Shown here piece by piece: positions 55,146-63,417 of a stretch of DNA of 64,000 nt. Origin of the DNA: an uncultured Sphingopyxis sp. (lineage in GTDB: Bacteria; Pseudomonadota; Alphaproteobacteria; Sphingomonadales; Sphingomonadaceae); assembly GCF_900078365.1 (NCBI RefSeq), contig NZ_LT598653.1:1240001-1304000 (forward strand), written 5' to 3'. Within the stretch, counting starts at the first letter, position 1. Every line of letters starts with the position of its first letter. The position numbers and the translations under genes were made by a program. Under the pieces are notes generated by a model. The model had not been told where the DNA came from and ran no database searches. It saw only the letters and a program-made list of their open reading frames with translations.

Positions 55146-55859
55146 TTATGGCTCCTGGCCGGCAGCTGGCGGTCCGGAGCCGCGAACGGGACCAGTCGCG
55201 TCCGGGAAAAACTGGGGTGCTTCGCGCCGATCGAACATCGAATAATCGCGGACGACCCTTATGGCTCGCACCCGGGCGTCGTCGGGAACGATCGCCGATT
55301 GCGCGAACGTCATCGCGGACGCCTGGTCCTTCCACAGGACGAAGAGAAGAATGGCTCCGGGCGTGGCGATCGCTTCGAGCACGTCCCACGAGATGCAGTC
55401 TCCATGGGAATTGTGATCGAAACCGAGATAGGTCGCGAGTTCCTGCGGGTTGCGCGCGCCGGTCCATTCGGGGCTTTGGCTTGCATCGATGAGCGTGATC
55501 GCAGTGCCGTCGGCCGCCTCGGTTTGGTCGAGGCGTTGCTCGAGGAGTTCGCAGCCCTCGGGAAGCTGCGTGTCATAGGTGAACTGGCCGACGCGCAGGT
55601 GATAATCCGACAGGATTTCCGCGCGCCCCTTCACCTCGGCGTCCTGGTGATGCGGGTCCGTCCGCCAGCGGACGAGCGATTTCTCGTCGCGCCAGCTCGA
55701 CAGCGACAGCAGCCGGCCTTCGCGCGTCAGGCTCCTGTAACGGATATTGTCGACAAACCCCGGGGTCTCTGCGAGCGCGCCGCCGAGTTCCTCCGCGCTG
55801 CCGGGATAGGCATCGAGCTGCCCTGCCTTGGGATCGAGCTCGAATATCACCGAAAACAT
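55146..55859 (-). CDS. Two-domain antibiotic-biosynthesis-monooxygenase (ABM) family protein
   Basis: The 237-residue protein has an N-terminal ABM-type ferredoxin fold ('MFSVIFELDPKAGQLDAYPG', 'LLSLSSWRDEKSLVRWRTDP') and a related second half ('AIATPGAILLFVLWKDQASA'). These small enzymes oxidise polycyclic or quinone-like substrates without cofactors or act as dimeric heme-degrading proteins. ATG 55859 is supported by the candidate promoter TGTAACG-N16-CGTG, which ends only 31 bases upstream. The MDR reductase follows on the same strand. Confidence 0.8.
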   Translation of the reverse strand: MFSVIFELDPKAGQLDAYPGSAEELGGALAETPGFVDNIRYRSLTREGRLLSLSSWRDEKSLVRWRTDPHHQDAEVKGRAEILSDYHLRVGQFTYDTQLPEGCELLEQRLDQTEAADGTAITLIDASQSPEWTGARNPQELATYLGFDHNSHGDCISWDVLEAIATPGAILLFVLWKDQASAMTFAQSAIVPDDARVRAIRVVRDYSMFDRREAPQFFPDATGPVRGSGPPAAGQEP

Positions 55860-55889
55860 GCGTGTCTCTCCAGATTGCCTCATCGAAAG

Positions 55890-55916
55890 CACGGCGCGCG
55901 GGCGGCTCGCGTTACA
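55890..55916 (-). promoter_or_regulatory. ECF-type promoter candidate for the ABM gene
   Basis: Minus strand: TGTAACG at 55916-55910, 16 bases, CGTG at 55893-55890, 31 bases ahead of the ATG. Confidence 0.77.
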
Positions 55917-56028
55917 GGCCCGCCCGCGATCCTGTTTCGCTTGTCTCAATCGCCGGAAGGACAAGTTGGGGACGGATCATGCGATCATCGCCGTGCGCGC
56001 GGGCAAGCGAGCGTTCGCGGCAACCTGC

Positions 56029-56544
56029 CTAGCTCTTCGACCGGAGGTCGCGAACCAGCTTCAGCACGTCGCCTGGCAGCAGGCGGCCCGCCGTTCCGCT
56101 TGAATAGGATATGGTGACGATCCGGTCCTCCGAGCCCTCGGCGCTCGTATAGACGGCCGTTTCGATCTGTCCCCCGGGATTGATCACAAAGCCGGTGGCA
56201 TCGAGATAGACGGCGTCCTCGTTGACGAAGGCGCCGATGACCGCCGACACCGCCTTTGCGTCGGCCGCGTAGGCGACCGTGAAGCCGAGCCTGTGCCGCT
56301 CGACGAGCGCCTCGGTGGCCTCGCGATCATCGGCCGATACCGAGACGATCCTGATCCCTTCCTCGGCAAAGGCATCCGCCGCGCGCGCGAATGCGCCAAG
56401 TTGTTCATTGCAGGCGGGAGACCAGGACCCGCGGTAGAAGAGGATCACGCCGTAGGCGCCGGCAAGATCGCCGGGAAGATGGACCTCGCCGCCGCCCGCG
56501 CGCGGAAAGGACAAGGAGGGGAAAAGATCGCCGTTTCGCAGCAT
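56029..56544 (-). CDS. Peroxiredoxin-like redoxin (AhpC/TSA family)
   Basis: A 171-residue protein with 'VILFYRGSWSPACNEQLGAF' carrying one active-site-like Cys (the usual 'PVCT' is 'SPAC') and 'ATGFVINPGGQIETAVYTS'. The single Cys suggests a 1-Cys or BCP-like peroxidase; no resolving Cys is seen. It is cytoplasmic and reduces organic or hydrogen peroxide by inference. ATG 56544 fits the fold. The GST gene follows upstream on the same strand. Confidence 0.83.
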   Translation of the reverse strand: MLRNGDLFPSLSFPRAGGGEVHLPGDLAGAYGVILFYRGSWSPACNEQLGAFARAADAFAEEGIRIVSVSADDREATEALVERHRLGFTVAYAADAKAVSAVIGAFVNEDAVYLDATGFVINPGGQIETAVYTSAEGSEDRIVTISYSSGTAGRLLPGDVLKLVRDLRSKS

Positions 56545-56613
56545 GTCAGAGGGGCTCCCTTGTTTGGTTGGCGGGATGTTCGGAGGACGGGCGCATGCGG
56601 CATGGACCAGGTC

Positions 56614-57402
56614 TCATGACTCGTCGCCGTGCGCCTGGGCCGCATTCCGGTGCCGAAGATGGATGGCAGCGACGTGCCGCTCGTGGAGCAGGCTCGCCGG
56701 ATTTTCCGGCGGATAGTTGGACGGGAAGAGCGCGCGCCTCGTTTGCTCGTCATGAACCTGCTTGAAGGGATGATCCTTGCCGATGGCCCGGGCCCGCGCT
56801 GCGGCGGGCCGCGCGTCGACCGCTTCGAACAGCCGCTTGAGATTCGGGAAGGGGGCGAGCGAATCCTCCGCGCCCTTCATTACGCGCGGGGCCCGGTCGA
56901 GCCAGCCCCACGCCGACATATCGGCGATGCTGTAGGTCTCGCCGACGATGAACCTCCGGCCCGCGAGATGGTCGTCGAGGACCTGGTAGTGCCGCTCCGC
57001 TTCGCGGCGATACCGGTTGACGGCATAGTCGAGCCCTGCCGGCGCGGCATATTGGAAATGCACGGCCTGGCCCGAGAAGGGGCCGAGTCCCGAAGCGATG
57101 AACAGGAGCCAGGAGAGGAGTTCGGGCCGGTCTTCGGGCGCGCCGAGAAACGCCCCGGTCTTTTCGGCAAGATAAAGAAGGATCGCGGTGGAATCGAAGA
57201 CCCGCGCTTCGCGGCCGCCGGGGCCATCGGTGTCGACGATTGCGGGAACCTTGCCGTTCGGATTGATCGCGAGAAAGGCCGGCGCGTGCTGCTCGCCCTT
57301 GCCCGTATCGACCGGAACAGTCTCGTAGGGCAGGTTCGCCTCTTCGAGAAAAAGCGCGATCTTTGCAGGGTTCGGCGTCGGATGAAAATAGAAGCGGATC
57401 AT
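56614..57402 (-). CDS. Glutathione S-transferase (Nu/beta-like), with C-terminal extension
   Basis: The 262-residue protein has the GST N-terminal domain ('FYFHPTPNPAKIALFLEEAN', 'INPNGKVPAIVDTD', 'VFDSTAILLYLAEKTGAFLG' with the glutathione-binding Asp-Ser) and a helical domain with 'FIVGETYSIADMSAWGWLDR'. About 30 extra residues follow the normal end. The class is close to YghU/YfcG-like disulfide-bond reductases or Nu GSTs. It is the second GST within 4 kb and in opposite orientation to the first. Confidence 0.9.
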   Translation of the reverse strand: MIRFYFHPTPNPAKIALFLEEANLPYETVPVDTGKGEQHAPAFLAINPNGKVPAIVDTDGPGGREARVFDSTAILLYLAEKTGAFLGAPEDRPELLSWLLFIASGLGPFSGQAVHFQYAAPAGLDYAVNRYRREAERHYQVLDDHLAGRRFIVGETYSIADMSAWGWLDRAPRVMKGAEDSLAPFPNLKRLFEAVDARPAAARARAIGKDHPFKQVHDEQTRRALFPSNYPPENPASLLHERHVAAIHLRHRNAAQAHGDES

Positions 57403-57479
57403 GGACTCTCTACCGGGTTTGATGGTCAGGGAGCGCGCTCCGCCGGCGGCTCATGGGTCTGCCTGGAGCGCGTGTCATG

Positions 57480-58031
57480 TCAGAACCGGCTCGCGTAGCT
57501 ATGCGCGAGGTCGGAGACCGCGAGCCAGCGCTCGCGCTCGCGCTTTGCGTCGGCGAGCGCGCGATGCGCGGGTTTTTGCCCGGCGAACCGTTCGGCGGCG
57601 CTTGCGAGTATCTTGCGGGTCGCCCGGTGGACGTCTCCCGACGGCAACACCGGCGCAAGCAGCGCGGCGGCAAGCTCGGCGAGCGCGGTGTCGGTATCGA
57701 GGACGCGGACCGCGTGGCGCGGCAGCTCCGCCGCGCGGAGGAGCGCGCTCAACCATTTGCCGTCCCATGACGGCGCGCTGGCAAGGACCTCATGGCCCTG
57801 GAGCGCATCCACGAGGCGATTGGCGACGATATCCGCCGGCACGCCTTCGGCCGCCAGTTGCGCGCGCGAAATGCCGTGAACCGCTTCGGCAGCGGAATCC
57901 CAGTCGGTCCATTTCGCGAGCGGCAATATGAGGAAGGAGGCTTCGTCGCCGTTTTCAAGGACCCAGCCGACCTCGATTGGATAGCCCCGGCGTCCCAGCG
58001 ACGATGCTTCGAAATCGATGAACGCGCGCAT
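57480..58031 (-). CDS. DEDDh 3'-5' exonuclease
   Basis: A 183-residue protein with the exonuclease motif I 'MRAFIDFEASSLGRRGYPIE' (DFE), an ExoII-like 'EVLASAPSWDGKWLSALLR' and an ExoIII-type 'AHRALADAKRERERW' (H-x4-D). This is the RNase T/DnaQ superfamily. The ATG at 58031 places the DFE motif at the very start, as usual; the longer frame upstream is spurious. The candidate promoter TGTAACC-N16-CGGT lies 71 bases ahead, so an exonuclease joins the putative stress regulon. Confidence 0.86.
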   Translation of the reverse strand: MRAFIDFEASSLGRRGYPIEVGWVLENGDEASFLILPLAKWTDWDSAAEAVHGISRAQLAAEGVPADIVANRLVDALQGHEVLASAPSWDGKWLSALLRAAELPRHAVRVLDTDTALAELAAALLAPVLPSGDVHRATRKILASAAERFAGQKPAHRALADAKRERERWLAVSDLAHSYASRF

Positions 58032-58101
58032 GACTTGGAACCTTCCGGCAACCGGCAGCGGGGATGCCGGTCCTTCGCGGCGACCGGCGGGCAATGACAA
58101 T

Positions 58102-58128
58102 ACCGCGCCGGACCGCTCCGCGGTTACA
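58102..58128 (-). promoter_or_regulatory. ECF-type promoter candidate for the exonuclease gene
   Basis: Minus strand: TGTAACC at 58128-58122, 16 bases, CGGT at 58105-58102. It forms a divergent pair with the site for egtB at 58219. Confidence 0.75.
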
Positions 58129-58218
58129 GGCGGTCGCCCGCAGCAATCTCCGGCAAAAGCGCGGTGCCGTGGGCGGGATCGCTTCGCGAAAGAATCGAAA
58201 GCGCGAGGGGCTCGCCAT

Positions 58219-58244
58219 TGTAACCGAAGAGCCCGCCGCGCGTG
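58219..58244 (+). promoter_or_regulatory. ECF-type promoter candidate for egtB-egtD
   Basis: Plus strand: TGTAACC at 58219-58225, 15 bases, CGTG at 58241-58244, 78 bases ahead of the egtB ATG. The spacer is one base shorter than in the other copies. Confidence 0.68.
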
Positions 58245-58321
58245 TCTGGAAAGGAGACGCGCGGCGAAGCCGGGCGGCACCCTGTTCCGATCGGAACGCG
58301 AAGCTGAAAGAATGTCGCATC

Positions 58322-59611
58322 ATGGGCCTTGCAGCCGGCGCGAAACCTGTGACGGGCGCGAGCCCCCGCGAAGACGACGCGCGCGCCCGCTATGCGAACG
58401 TGCGGGCGCTCAGCGTCGACCTCGTCGCGCCGCTTTCGGAGGCCGACGCGACGGTCCAGTCGATGCCCGACGCCTCGCCCGCAAAATGGCATCTTGCCCA
58501 TATGAGCTGGTTTTTCGAAACCTTCATCCTTCGCGATCATGTGCCCGGATATCGGCCGTTCGACGCACGCTGGGCCTTCCTCTTCAACAGCTATTATCAG
58601 GCCGAAGGCAGCTTTCATCGCCGGGACCGGCGCGGGATGCTTACCCGGCCCACGCTCGCCGAGGTGCTGGCGTACCGTGCGCATGTCGACGCGGCGATCG
58701 TCGCGGCGATGCCGCTGATCGCCGAACGCTGTCCCGATCTCCTCGAACTCGGTCTCCATCACGAGCAGCAGCACCAGGAGTTGCTCCTCACCGATCTCAA
58801 GCATCTCTTCTTTCAAAATCCGCTCGGGCCTGCGGTCTGGCCGTGCGCGCCGTTCGGAAAGGCGCGCCCCTATGGCTCGGACATCGCCTGGCACGCCGGC
58901 CGAACCGGTCCGGTCGAGATCGGCGTCGCGAACGATGGCTTCGCCTTCGATTGCGAAGGGCCGGCGCACCGGCACTATCTCGCGCCCCATGCGCTTGCCG
59001 ACCGGCCGATCACCAATGCCGAGTGGTGCAGTTTCATTGCCGACAACGGCTATCGAACCGCTTCGCTGTGGCTTGCCGACGGCTGGTCATGGATCGAGCG
59101 CGAGGCAATCGCCGCGCCGCTATATTGGCGGCGTACCGCGGATGGCTGGGAGAATTTCACGCTCGCCGGCTGGCATCCGGTCGATCCGTCCGAGCCCGTC
59201 ACGCATATCAGCCTCTATGAAGCCGATGCGTTCGCGGCCTGGGCGGGAGCCAGATTGCCGACCGAGCAGGAATGGGAATCGGCCGCCCGGACCCATAATC
59301 CCTATCTCGGAATCCAGCTCGACCGCGCCGGCACTGTCCGTCCGCTGTTCGTGCCCGGCGCGGACGGCCTGTCGTCGCTGTTCGGCAATGTCTGGGAATG
59401 GACCGGGTCGGCCTACCGTCCCCATCCGGGCTACCGGGCGCCGGCGGGCGCGGTCGGCGAATATAACGGCAAGTTCATGAGCGGGCAGTTCGTCCTCAAG
59501 GGCGGGAGCTGCGCCACGCCGCGCGGCCATGTCCGCGCGTCCTACCGCAACTTTTTCTATCCCCATCAGCGCTGGCAGTTCACCGGACTGCGGTTGGCAA
59601 AGGATCTTTGA
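58322..59611 (+). CDS. egtB: Ergothioneine synthase EgtB-like (sulfoxide synthase)
   Basis: The 429-residue protein has an N-terminal DinB-like helical domain with metal-binding His residues ('PAKWHLAHMSWFFETFILRD', 'LELGLHHEQQHQELLLTDLK' = HxxxH/HH motif) and a C-terminal formylglycine-generating-enzyme fold ('LPTEQEWESAARTHNPYLGI', 'LFGNVWEWTGSAYRPHPGYR', 'LKGGSCATPRGHVRASYRNF'). It joins a thiol to trimethylated histidine using oxygen. EgtD is encoded one base after the stop. EgtA, EgtC and EgtE are not in the window, so it might use cysteine directly or other enzymes. Confidence 0.93.
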   Translation: MGLAAGAKPVTGASPREDDARARYANVRALSVDLVAPLSEADATVQSMPDASPAKWHLAHMSWFFETFILRDHVPGYRPFDARWAFLFNSYYQAEGSFHRRDRRGMLTRPTLAEVLAYRAHVDAAIVAAMPLIAERCPDLLELGLHHEQQHQELLLTDLKHLFFQNPLGPAVWPCAPFGKARPYGSDIAWHAGRTGPVEIGVANDGFAFDCEGPAHRHYLAPHALADRPITNAEWCSFIADNGYRTASLWLADGWSWIEREAIAAPLYWRRTADGWENFTLAGWHPVDPSEPVTHISLYEADAFAAWAGARLPTEQEWESAARTHNPYLGIQLDRAGTVRPLFVPGADGLSSLFGNVWEWTGSAYRPHPGYRAPAGAVGEYNGKFMSGQFVLKGGSCATPRGHVRASYRNFFYPHQRWQFTGLRLAKDL

Positions 59612-59612
59612 C

Positions 59613-60599
59613 ATGGCGATGCACGCCGATCTCAAACTGGCCCGACAGGACGAGGAGCGCGTCGACCCCGCGTTTCGGGCCGAGGTGCTGCATGGCCTGG
59701 CGGAGCCGCAGAAAGCGATCCCCGCGCGCTGGTTCTACGATATGAAGGGATCCGAGCTTTTCGAAGAAATTACACAGCTTCCCGAATATTATCCCTCGCG
59801 CGTCGAAACCGCGCTGCTCGAAACCCACGCCGGCAAGATCGCCGCGCTCGTCGGTCCGGGCCGCGTCATCGTGGAGTTCGGATCGGGAAGCTCGGTCAAG
59901 ACTCCGCTGTTGCTGCGCGAACTGGCCGCCTCGGCCTATGTGCCGCTCGATATCTCCGGCGAATTCCTGCGGCGATCGAGCCTCGAGCTCGCAGCCAAAT
60001 TCCCCGGGCTTGCCATCGTTCCGATCGAAGCGAATTTCATGCAGCCGGTGGAGCTGCCGGGCTCGCTGCCGCGGAGCGTGCGGCTCGGGTTTTTCCCCGG
60101 CTCGACGATCGGCAACATGGTGCCGCACACGGCGATCGATCTCTTGCGATCGATGCGCGATACGCTCGGCGCGCACTCGCAGCTCCTGATCGGCATCGAT
60201 CGCCACAAGGACGTCGACCGGCTCGTCGCGGCATATGACGACGCGGGGGGTGTCACCGCGAACTTCAACCTCAACCTTCTCGATCGGATCAATCGCGAAC
60301 TCGGCGGCGACGTGCCGTTGGAACGATTTCGCCATGTCGCGCGCTGGAATGGAGAATGGTCGCGGATCGAAATGCACCTCGAGGCAGCGGACGATCTCCT
60401 GTTCACCGTGTCGGGCCGGACGATCCGGATGCTGAGGGGCGAGACCATTCATACCGAGAACAGCCACAAATATACGCCCGACCAGGCCCGGCTGCTGCTC
60501 CAGGCGGGTGGGTGGACGCCGATCCACCTGTGGACCGACACCGACGAGGATTTCATGCTCATCCTCGCCGCGGCAACCGAGCATCGGTCCGCGCCCTGA
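59613..60599 (+). CDS. egtD: Histidine N-alpha-methyltransferase EgtD
   Basis: The 328-residue protein has the EgtD pattern: 'WFYDMKGSELFEEITQLPEY' followed by 'YPSRVETALLETHAGKIAAL', the SAM motif 'IVEFGSGSSVKTPLLLREL', 'RLGFFPGSTIGNM' and 'LIGIDRHKDVDRL'. EgtD trimethylates histidine to hercynine, the first ergothioneine step. The start lies one base after the egtB stop. The pathway order and coupling leave little doubt. Confidence 0.95.
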   Translation: MAMHADLKLARQDEERVDPAFRAEVLHGLAEPQKAIPARWFYDMKGSELFEEITQLPEYYPSRVETALLETHAGKIAALVGPGRVIVEFGSGSSVKTPLLLRELAASAYVPLDISGEFLRRSSLELAAKFPGLAIVPIEANFMQPVELPGSLPRSVRLGFFPGSTIGNMVPHTAIDLLRSMRDTLGAHSQLLIGIDRHKDVDRLVAAYDDAGGVTANFNLNLLDRINRELGGDVPLERFRHVARWNGEWSRIEMHLEAADDLLFTVSGRTIRMLRGETIHTENSHKYTPDQARLLLQAGGWTPIHLWTDTDEDFMLILAAATEHRSAP

Positions 60600-60648
60600 A
60601 CGCGGCAATATCCATGAGGCAACCCCGGAAATTTCGATAGAGGACAGA

Positions 60649-61092
60649 ATGGACAAGCAACGCGTGAAGCAAAGGATGCTCGATCTCGAGCAGCAGCATT
60701 TCGAGGCCTCACGCGAGGCCTATCTCGAATATGTATCGTCGGCGCGGCTCGATCGGTCGGAGCCGATCGAGAATGACGAACAGGCGCAGGCCGAACTTGC
60801 CGGAGACCTCTCCGAAGCGTTCGACCAGCCGGTGCACGCGCATGCCGACAAGATCGCAAGGCTTCGCCGGATCGACTTCGGTCCGAAGGAGATGATCGAG
60901 GAAGGTGCGATCGTGAAGATCATGGATCGCTTCTTCGTGATCGCGGTCGCGAGCGACCGGTTCGTCTGCGACGGCAACGAGTTGATGGGCATCTCGGCAG
61001 AGGCGCCGCTCTACAAGGCGGTCGCGGGCAAGGCGGCGGGCGATGCCTGCACGTTCAACGGGCGCGATTTCGTCATCGAAAGCGTGATTTAG
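60649..61092 (+). CDS. GreA/GreB-like transcription-factor domain protein
   Basis: A 147-residue protein with an N-terminal helical hairpin ('RVKQRMLDLEQQHFEASREA') and a C-terminal GreA/GreB-like part ('IEEGAIVKIMDRFFVIAVAS', 'MGISAEAPLYKAVAGKAAGD'). The acidic residues at the tip of Gre coiled coils are not clearly present, so the protein may bind RNA polymerase without stimulating cleavage. It is 49 bases behind egtD on the same strand and may share its transcript. Confidence 0.75.
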   Translation: MDKQRVKQRMLDLEQQHFEASREAYLEYVSSARLDRSEPIENDEQAQAELAGDLSEAFDQPVHAHADKIARLRRIDFGPKEMIEEGAIVKIMDRFFVIAVASDRFVCDGNELMGISAEAPLYKAVAGKAAGDACTFNGRDFVIESVI

Positions 61093-61129
61093 CCGCGCGC
61101 CGCGGGCGTAAAGGGCCGGGGAGGGGAGG

Positions 61130-61792
61130 ATGATCGATACGCTGGGGTCGAAGCTGGAAGGCTTGACGGCGGCCGCGCTCACCGACGCTGTCGGACGGCT
61201 GTGCTCGCACCGGGCCCATATCCTCGATCTCGTCTCCCCGACGCCCGGACGCATCCTGTTCGGGCGCGCTGCGACCATCCGCTACATACCCTATCGCGAC
61301 GATCTTGCCGACGAGGCGATGCCGGGGTTCGCGGGCGCTTTCTACCGGGCGATCGCCGAAGATTTCGAAGACAAGGTGCTCGTCCTCAACAATCCGTGCC
61401 GCGCCGACACGTCGATCGGCGGCGGGGTCAAATTTTCGCGCCTCCACAATCACCGGGTGGCGGGTCTCCTCACCGATGCCAGAATCCGCGATTTCGGTGA
61501 ACTCGCAGGCTATCATCCGGTATTTTACTGCGGCGGCGAAGCCGCGCAGGCCGGCACGCGCGCCCTGATGCCCGTCGCCGTCAACGTGCCGGTCGAGCTG
61601 CGCGGAACCGCGATTTTTCCCGGCGACTATATTTATGCGGATAGCGCCGCGGCGGTCGTTATTCCGGCCCGCCATATCGAACGGGCGCTCGACCTCGCGC
61701 ACGCGATCGACGAAGAGGACAAGGATTTTCTCCTCGCGATCAGGAACGAGACTCCCGATACGGTCCGGCAGCGGGGCAGCGCCGAAAACTGA
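61130..61792 (+). CDS. RraA-like family protein
   Basis: The 220-residue protein has the RraA/HMG-aldolase fold: 'LTAAALTDAVGRLCSHRA' at the start, 'VLVLNNPCRADTSIGGGVKF' with the metal-ligand Asp region, 'DARIRDFGELAGYHPVFYCG' and 'IFPGDYIYADSAAAVVIPAR'. The family contains oxaloacetate decarboxylases and aldolases and also E. coli RraA, an RNase E inhibitor; which applies is not clear. It follows the GreA/B-like gene after 37 bases. Confidence 0.85.
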   Translation: MIDTLGSKLEGLTAAALTDAVGRLCSHRAHILDLVSPTPGRILFGRAATIRYIPYRDDLADEAMPGFAGAFYRAIAEDFEDKVLVLNNPCRADTSIGGGVKFSRLHNHRVAGLLTDARIRDFGELAGYHPVFYCGGEAAQAGTRALMPVAVNVPVELRGTAIFPGDYIYADSAAAVVIPARHIERALDLAHAIDEEDKDFLLAIRNETPDTVRQRGSAEN

Positions 61793-61802
61793 ACCAGGCC
61801 GC

Positions 61803-62735
61803 CTAGGTCTTTTCCTTGCTGCTGCGCCGGAGACCGGAGGGGTCGATTCCGTAATGTTCGCGAAACAGGCGGCTGAAATGGCTGCGGCTGCTGAAGCCCA
61901 CCGCGGCGGCGATGCCTTCGACGCTGATGCCCGTCGACACGAGCAGGCGGTGCGCGAGGTTCAAGCGGACGCGGGCGACGAACTCCATCGGCGTCAGGTC
62001 GAGCGCGACCTTGAACTCGCGCGCGAAAGCCGAGCGGCTCATCCCCGCCTCTTTGGCGAGGCCGGTCACGCAATGGTCGGCGGCGGGATGGTCGAGAATG
62101 GCGGCGATCGCCCGGCCGATGCGCGCGTCGTGAAAGAGCGCGGGCGCGGTTCCCGCGATGCGGCTCGTTTCGACATGTCGGCGCAAGAGGACGACGAGGC
62201 AGGCTTTCATCAGCGCGCTCGTCAGCGCCTGGGTCCCTTCGGTCGGGGAAGAGACTTCCTCGAGCAAGGCCGCGAATGCTGCGCGCACCACCGGAAAGTC
62301 GGCGAGATTTTCGACGACCGGCCGCGTCAGGCTTGCCAGCGGCCCATAGGAGCCGGTCCGGTCGGGCGTCACGGCGCCGCACGCGACGCGTAGGGTCGGC
62401 GCCTTGCCCTCGGTCGCGTCGACCACGAGCAGGCCGTCGCGCGCGGGCACGCAGACATCGAAGGTTGCCTTGTCGCGCGCCGCGTCGCTCGAGGTGGCAA
62501 GATGCTGCAATCGCCCGGGCGGCACGATCAACATCGAGCCCGGGCCGGCCTCGACCGTCTCATTTCCGTCGATCGTCAGATGCAGCGTCCCTTCGAGAAT
62601 GTGATGCACCTCGATCATGTCGACCGGCGGGATAATCAGTCGGACATCATCGCCGATCTCGCAGACCGCGAACGCTTCGATCTCGACCGAAAGGGCTCCA
62701 AGGAGCGCATCGAGCGTCGACGATGATGCTGCCAT
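61803..62735 (-). CDS. AraC-family regulator
   Basis: The 310-residue protein has an N-terminal cupin-type sensor ('IEVHHILEGTLHLTIDGNET', 'AGPGSMLIVPPGRLQHLATS') of the AraC_6 class and a C-terminal double HTH ('GLAKEAGMSRSAFAREFKVA', 'VEGIAAAVGFSSRSHFSRLF'). It would regulate the downstream cupin or AhpD-like genes, upstream of it on the same strand. It converges with the RraA gene across 10 bp. Confidence 0.92.
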   Translation of the reverse strand: MAASSSTLDALLGALSVEIEAFAVCEIGDDVRLIIPPVDMIEVHHILEGTLHLTIDGNETVEAGPGSMLIVPPGRLQHLATSSDAARDKATFDVCVPARDGLLVVDATEGKAPTLRVACGAVTPDRTGSYGPLASLTRPVVENLADFPVVRAAFAALLEEVSSPTEGTQALTSALMKACLVVLLRRHVETSRIAGTAPALFHDARIGRAIAAILDHPAADHCVTGLAKEAGMSRSAFAREFKVALDLTPMEFVARVRLNLAHRLLVSTGISVEGIAAAVGFSSRSHFSRLFREHYGIDPSGLRRSSKEKT

Positions 62736-62910
62736 CTGATGGTTCCTTTGCCGCTGGACCTGCCCGCTCGGACGATCACAGCCTATACGCTTGTTCGATT
62801 GTTCGACCTAAGCTCTTCGCCGAGGCACGAAATGTTACGCGGCTTCGGCCGATCGCCGCGGAGTGTGCGAAGGCGAGCCTCGCGCCGCGCCGGCGCCGGC
62901 TGCCCGGCCC

Positions 62911-63402
62911 TCAGCTCGCCGAGGATGTCTCGCTGTCCCCGTCCCGGTCGTTCTCGAAGACGGCCAGCGGCGTGTTCCGGAAGCTGATCGCCATTCGATT
63001 ATAGGCGTTCATCAGGCCGATCGCGATCGTGAGGTCGACGAGCTGCTTTTCGTCGAAGACCTCGCGCGCGGCTTCATAGGCGCTGCCCGGCACGCCCGTC
63101 TCGGCGACGCGTGTGACGCTCTCGGCCCAGGCGAGCGCGGCGCGCTCGGTCCTGCTGAACAGCGAGCCGCCTTCCCGCCACGCCTGGACAAGCGCGATCT
63201 TGCCGACATCCACTCCCTTTTTTATGAGATCGCGGGTGTGCATGTCGAGGCAGTAAGCGCAATTGTTGATCTGCGAGACCCTGAGATAGACGAGGTCGAC
63301 GAGGTCGGGAGGCAGACCGCACTGCGCCACATAGCCGTAAACGCCGCCGAGTGCCTTGGCGCCGAGCGGGGCGACCTGATTATAGTCGATTCTCCTGGGC
63401 AC
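62911..63402 (-). CDS. Carboxymuconolactone decarboxylase/AhpD-like protein
   Basis: The 163-residue protein has the AhpD-type active site 'QINNCAYCLDMHTRDLIKKG' (CxxC with downstream His) and 'LTIAIGLMNAYNRMAISFRN'. AhpD-like proteins are thiol-dependent peroxidase partners; CMD proteins decarboxylate lactones. The CxxC-x3-H pattern supports the redox option. It starts 15 bases after the cupin stop, in one operon. Confidence 0.9.
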   Translation of the reverse strand: MPRRIDYNQVAPLGAKALGGVYGYVAQCGLPPDLVDLVYLRVSQINNCAYCLDMHTRDLIKKGVDVGKIALVQAWREGGSLFSRTERAALAWAESVTRVAETGVPGSAYEAAREVFDEKQLVDLTIAIGLMNAYNRMAISFRNTPLAVFENDRDGDSETSSAS

Positions 63403-63417
63403 GGCTTTCCCTCCTCC

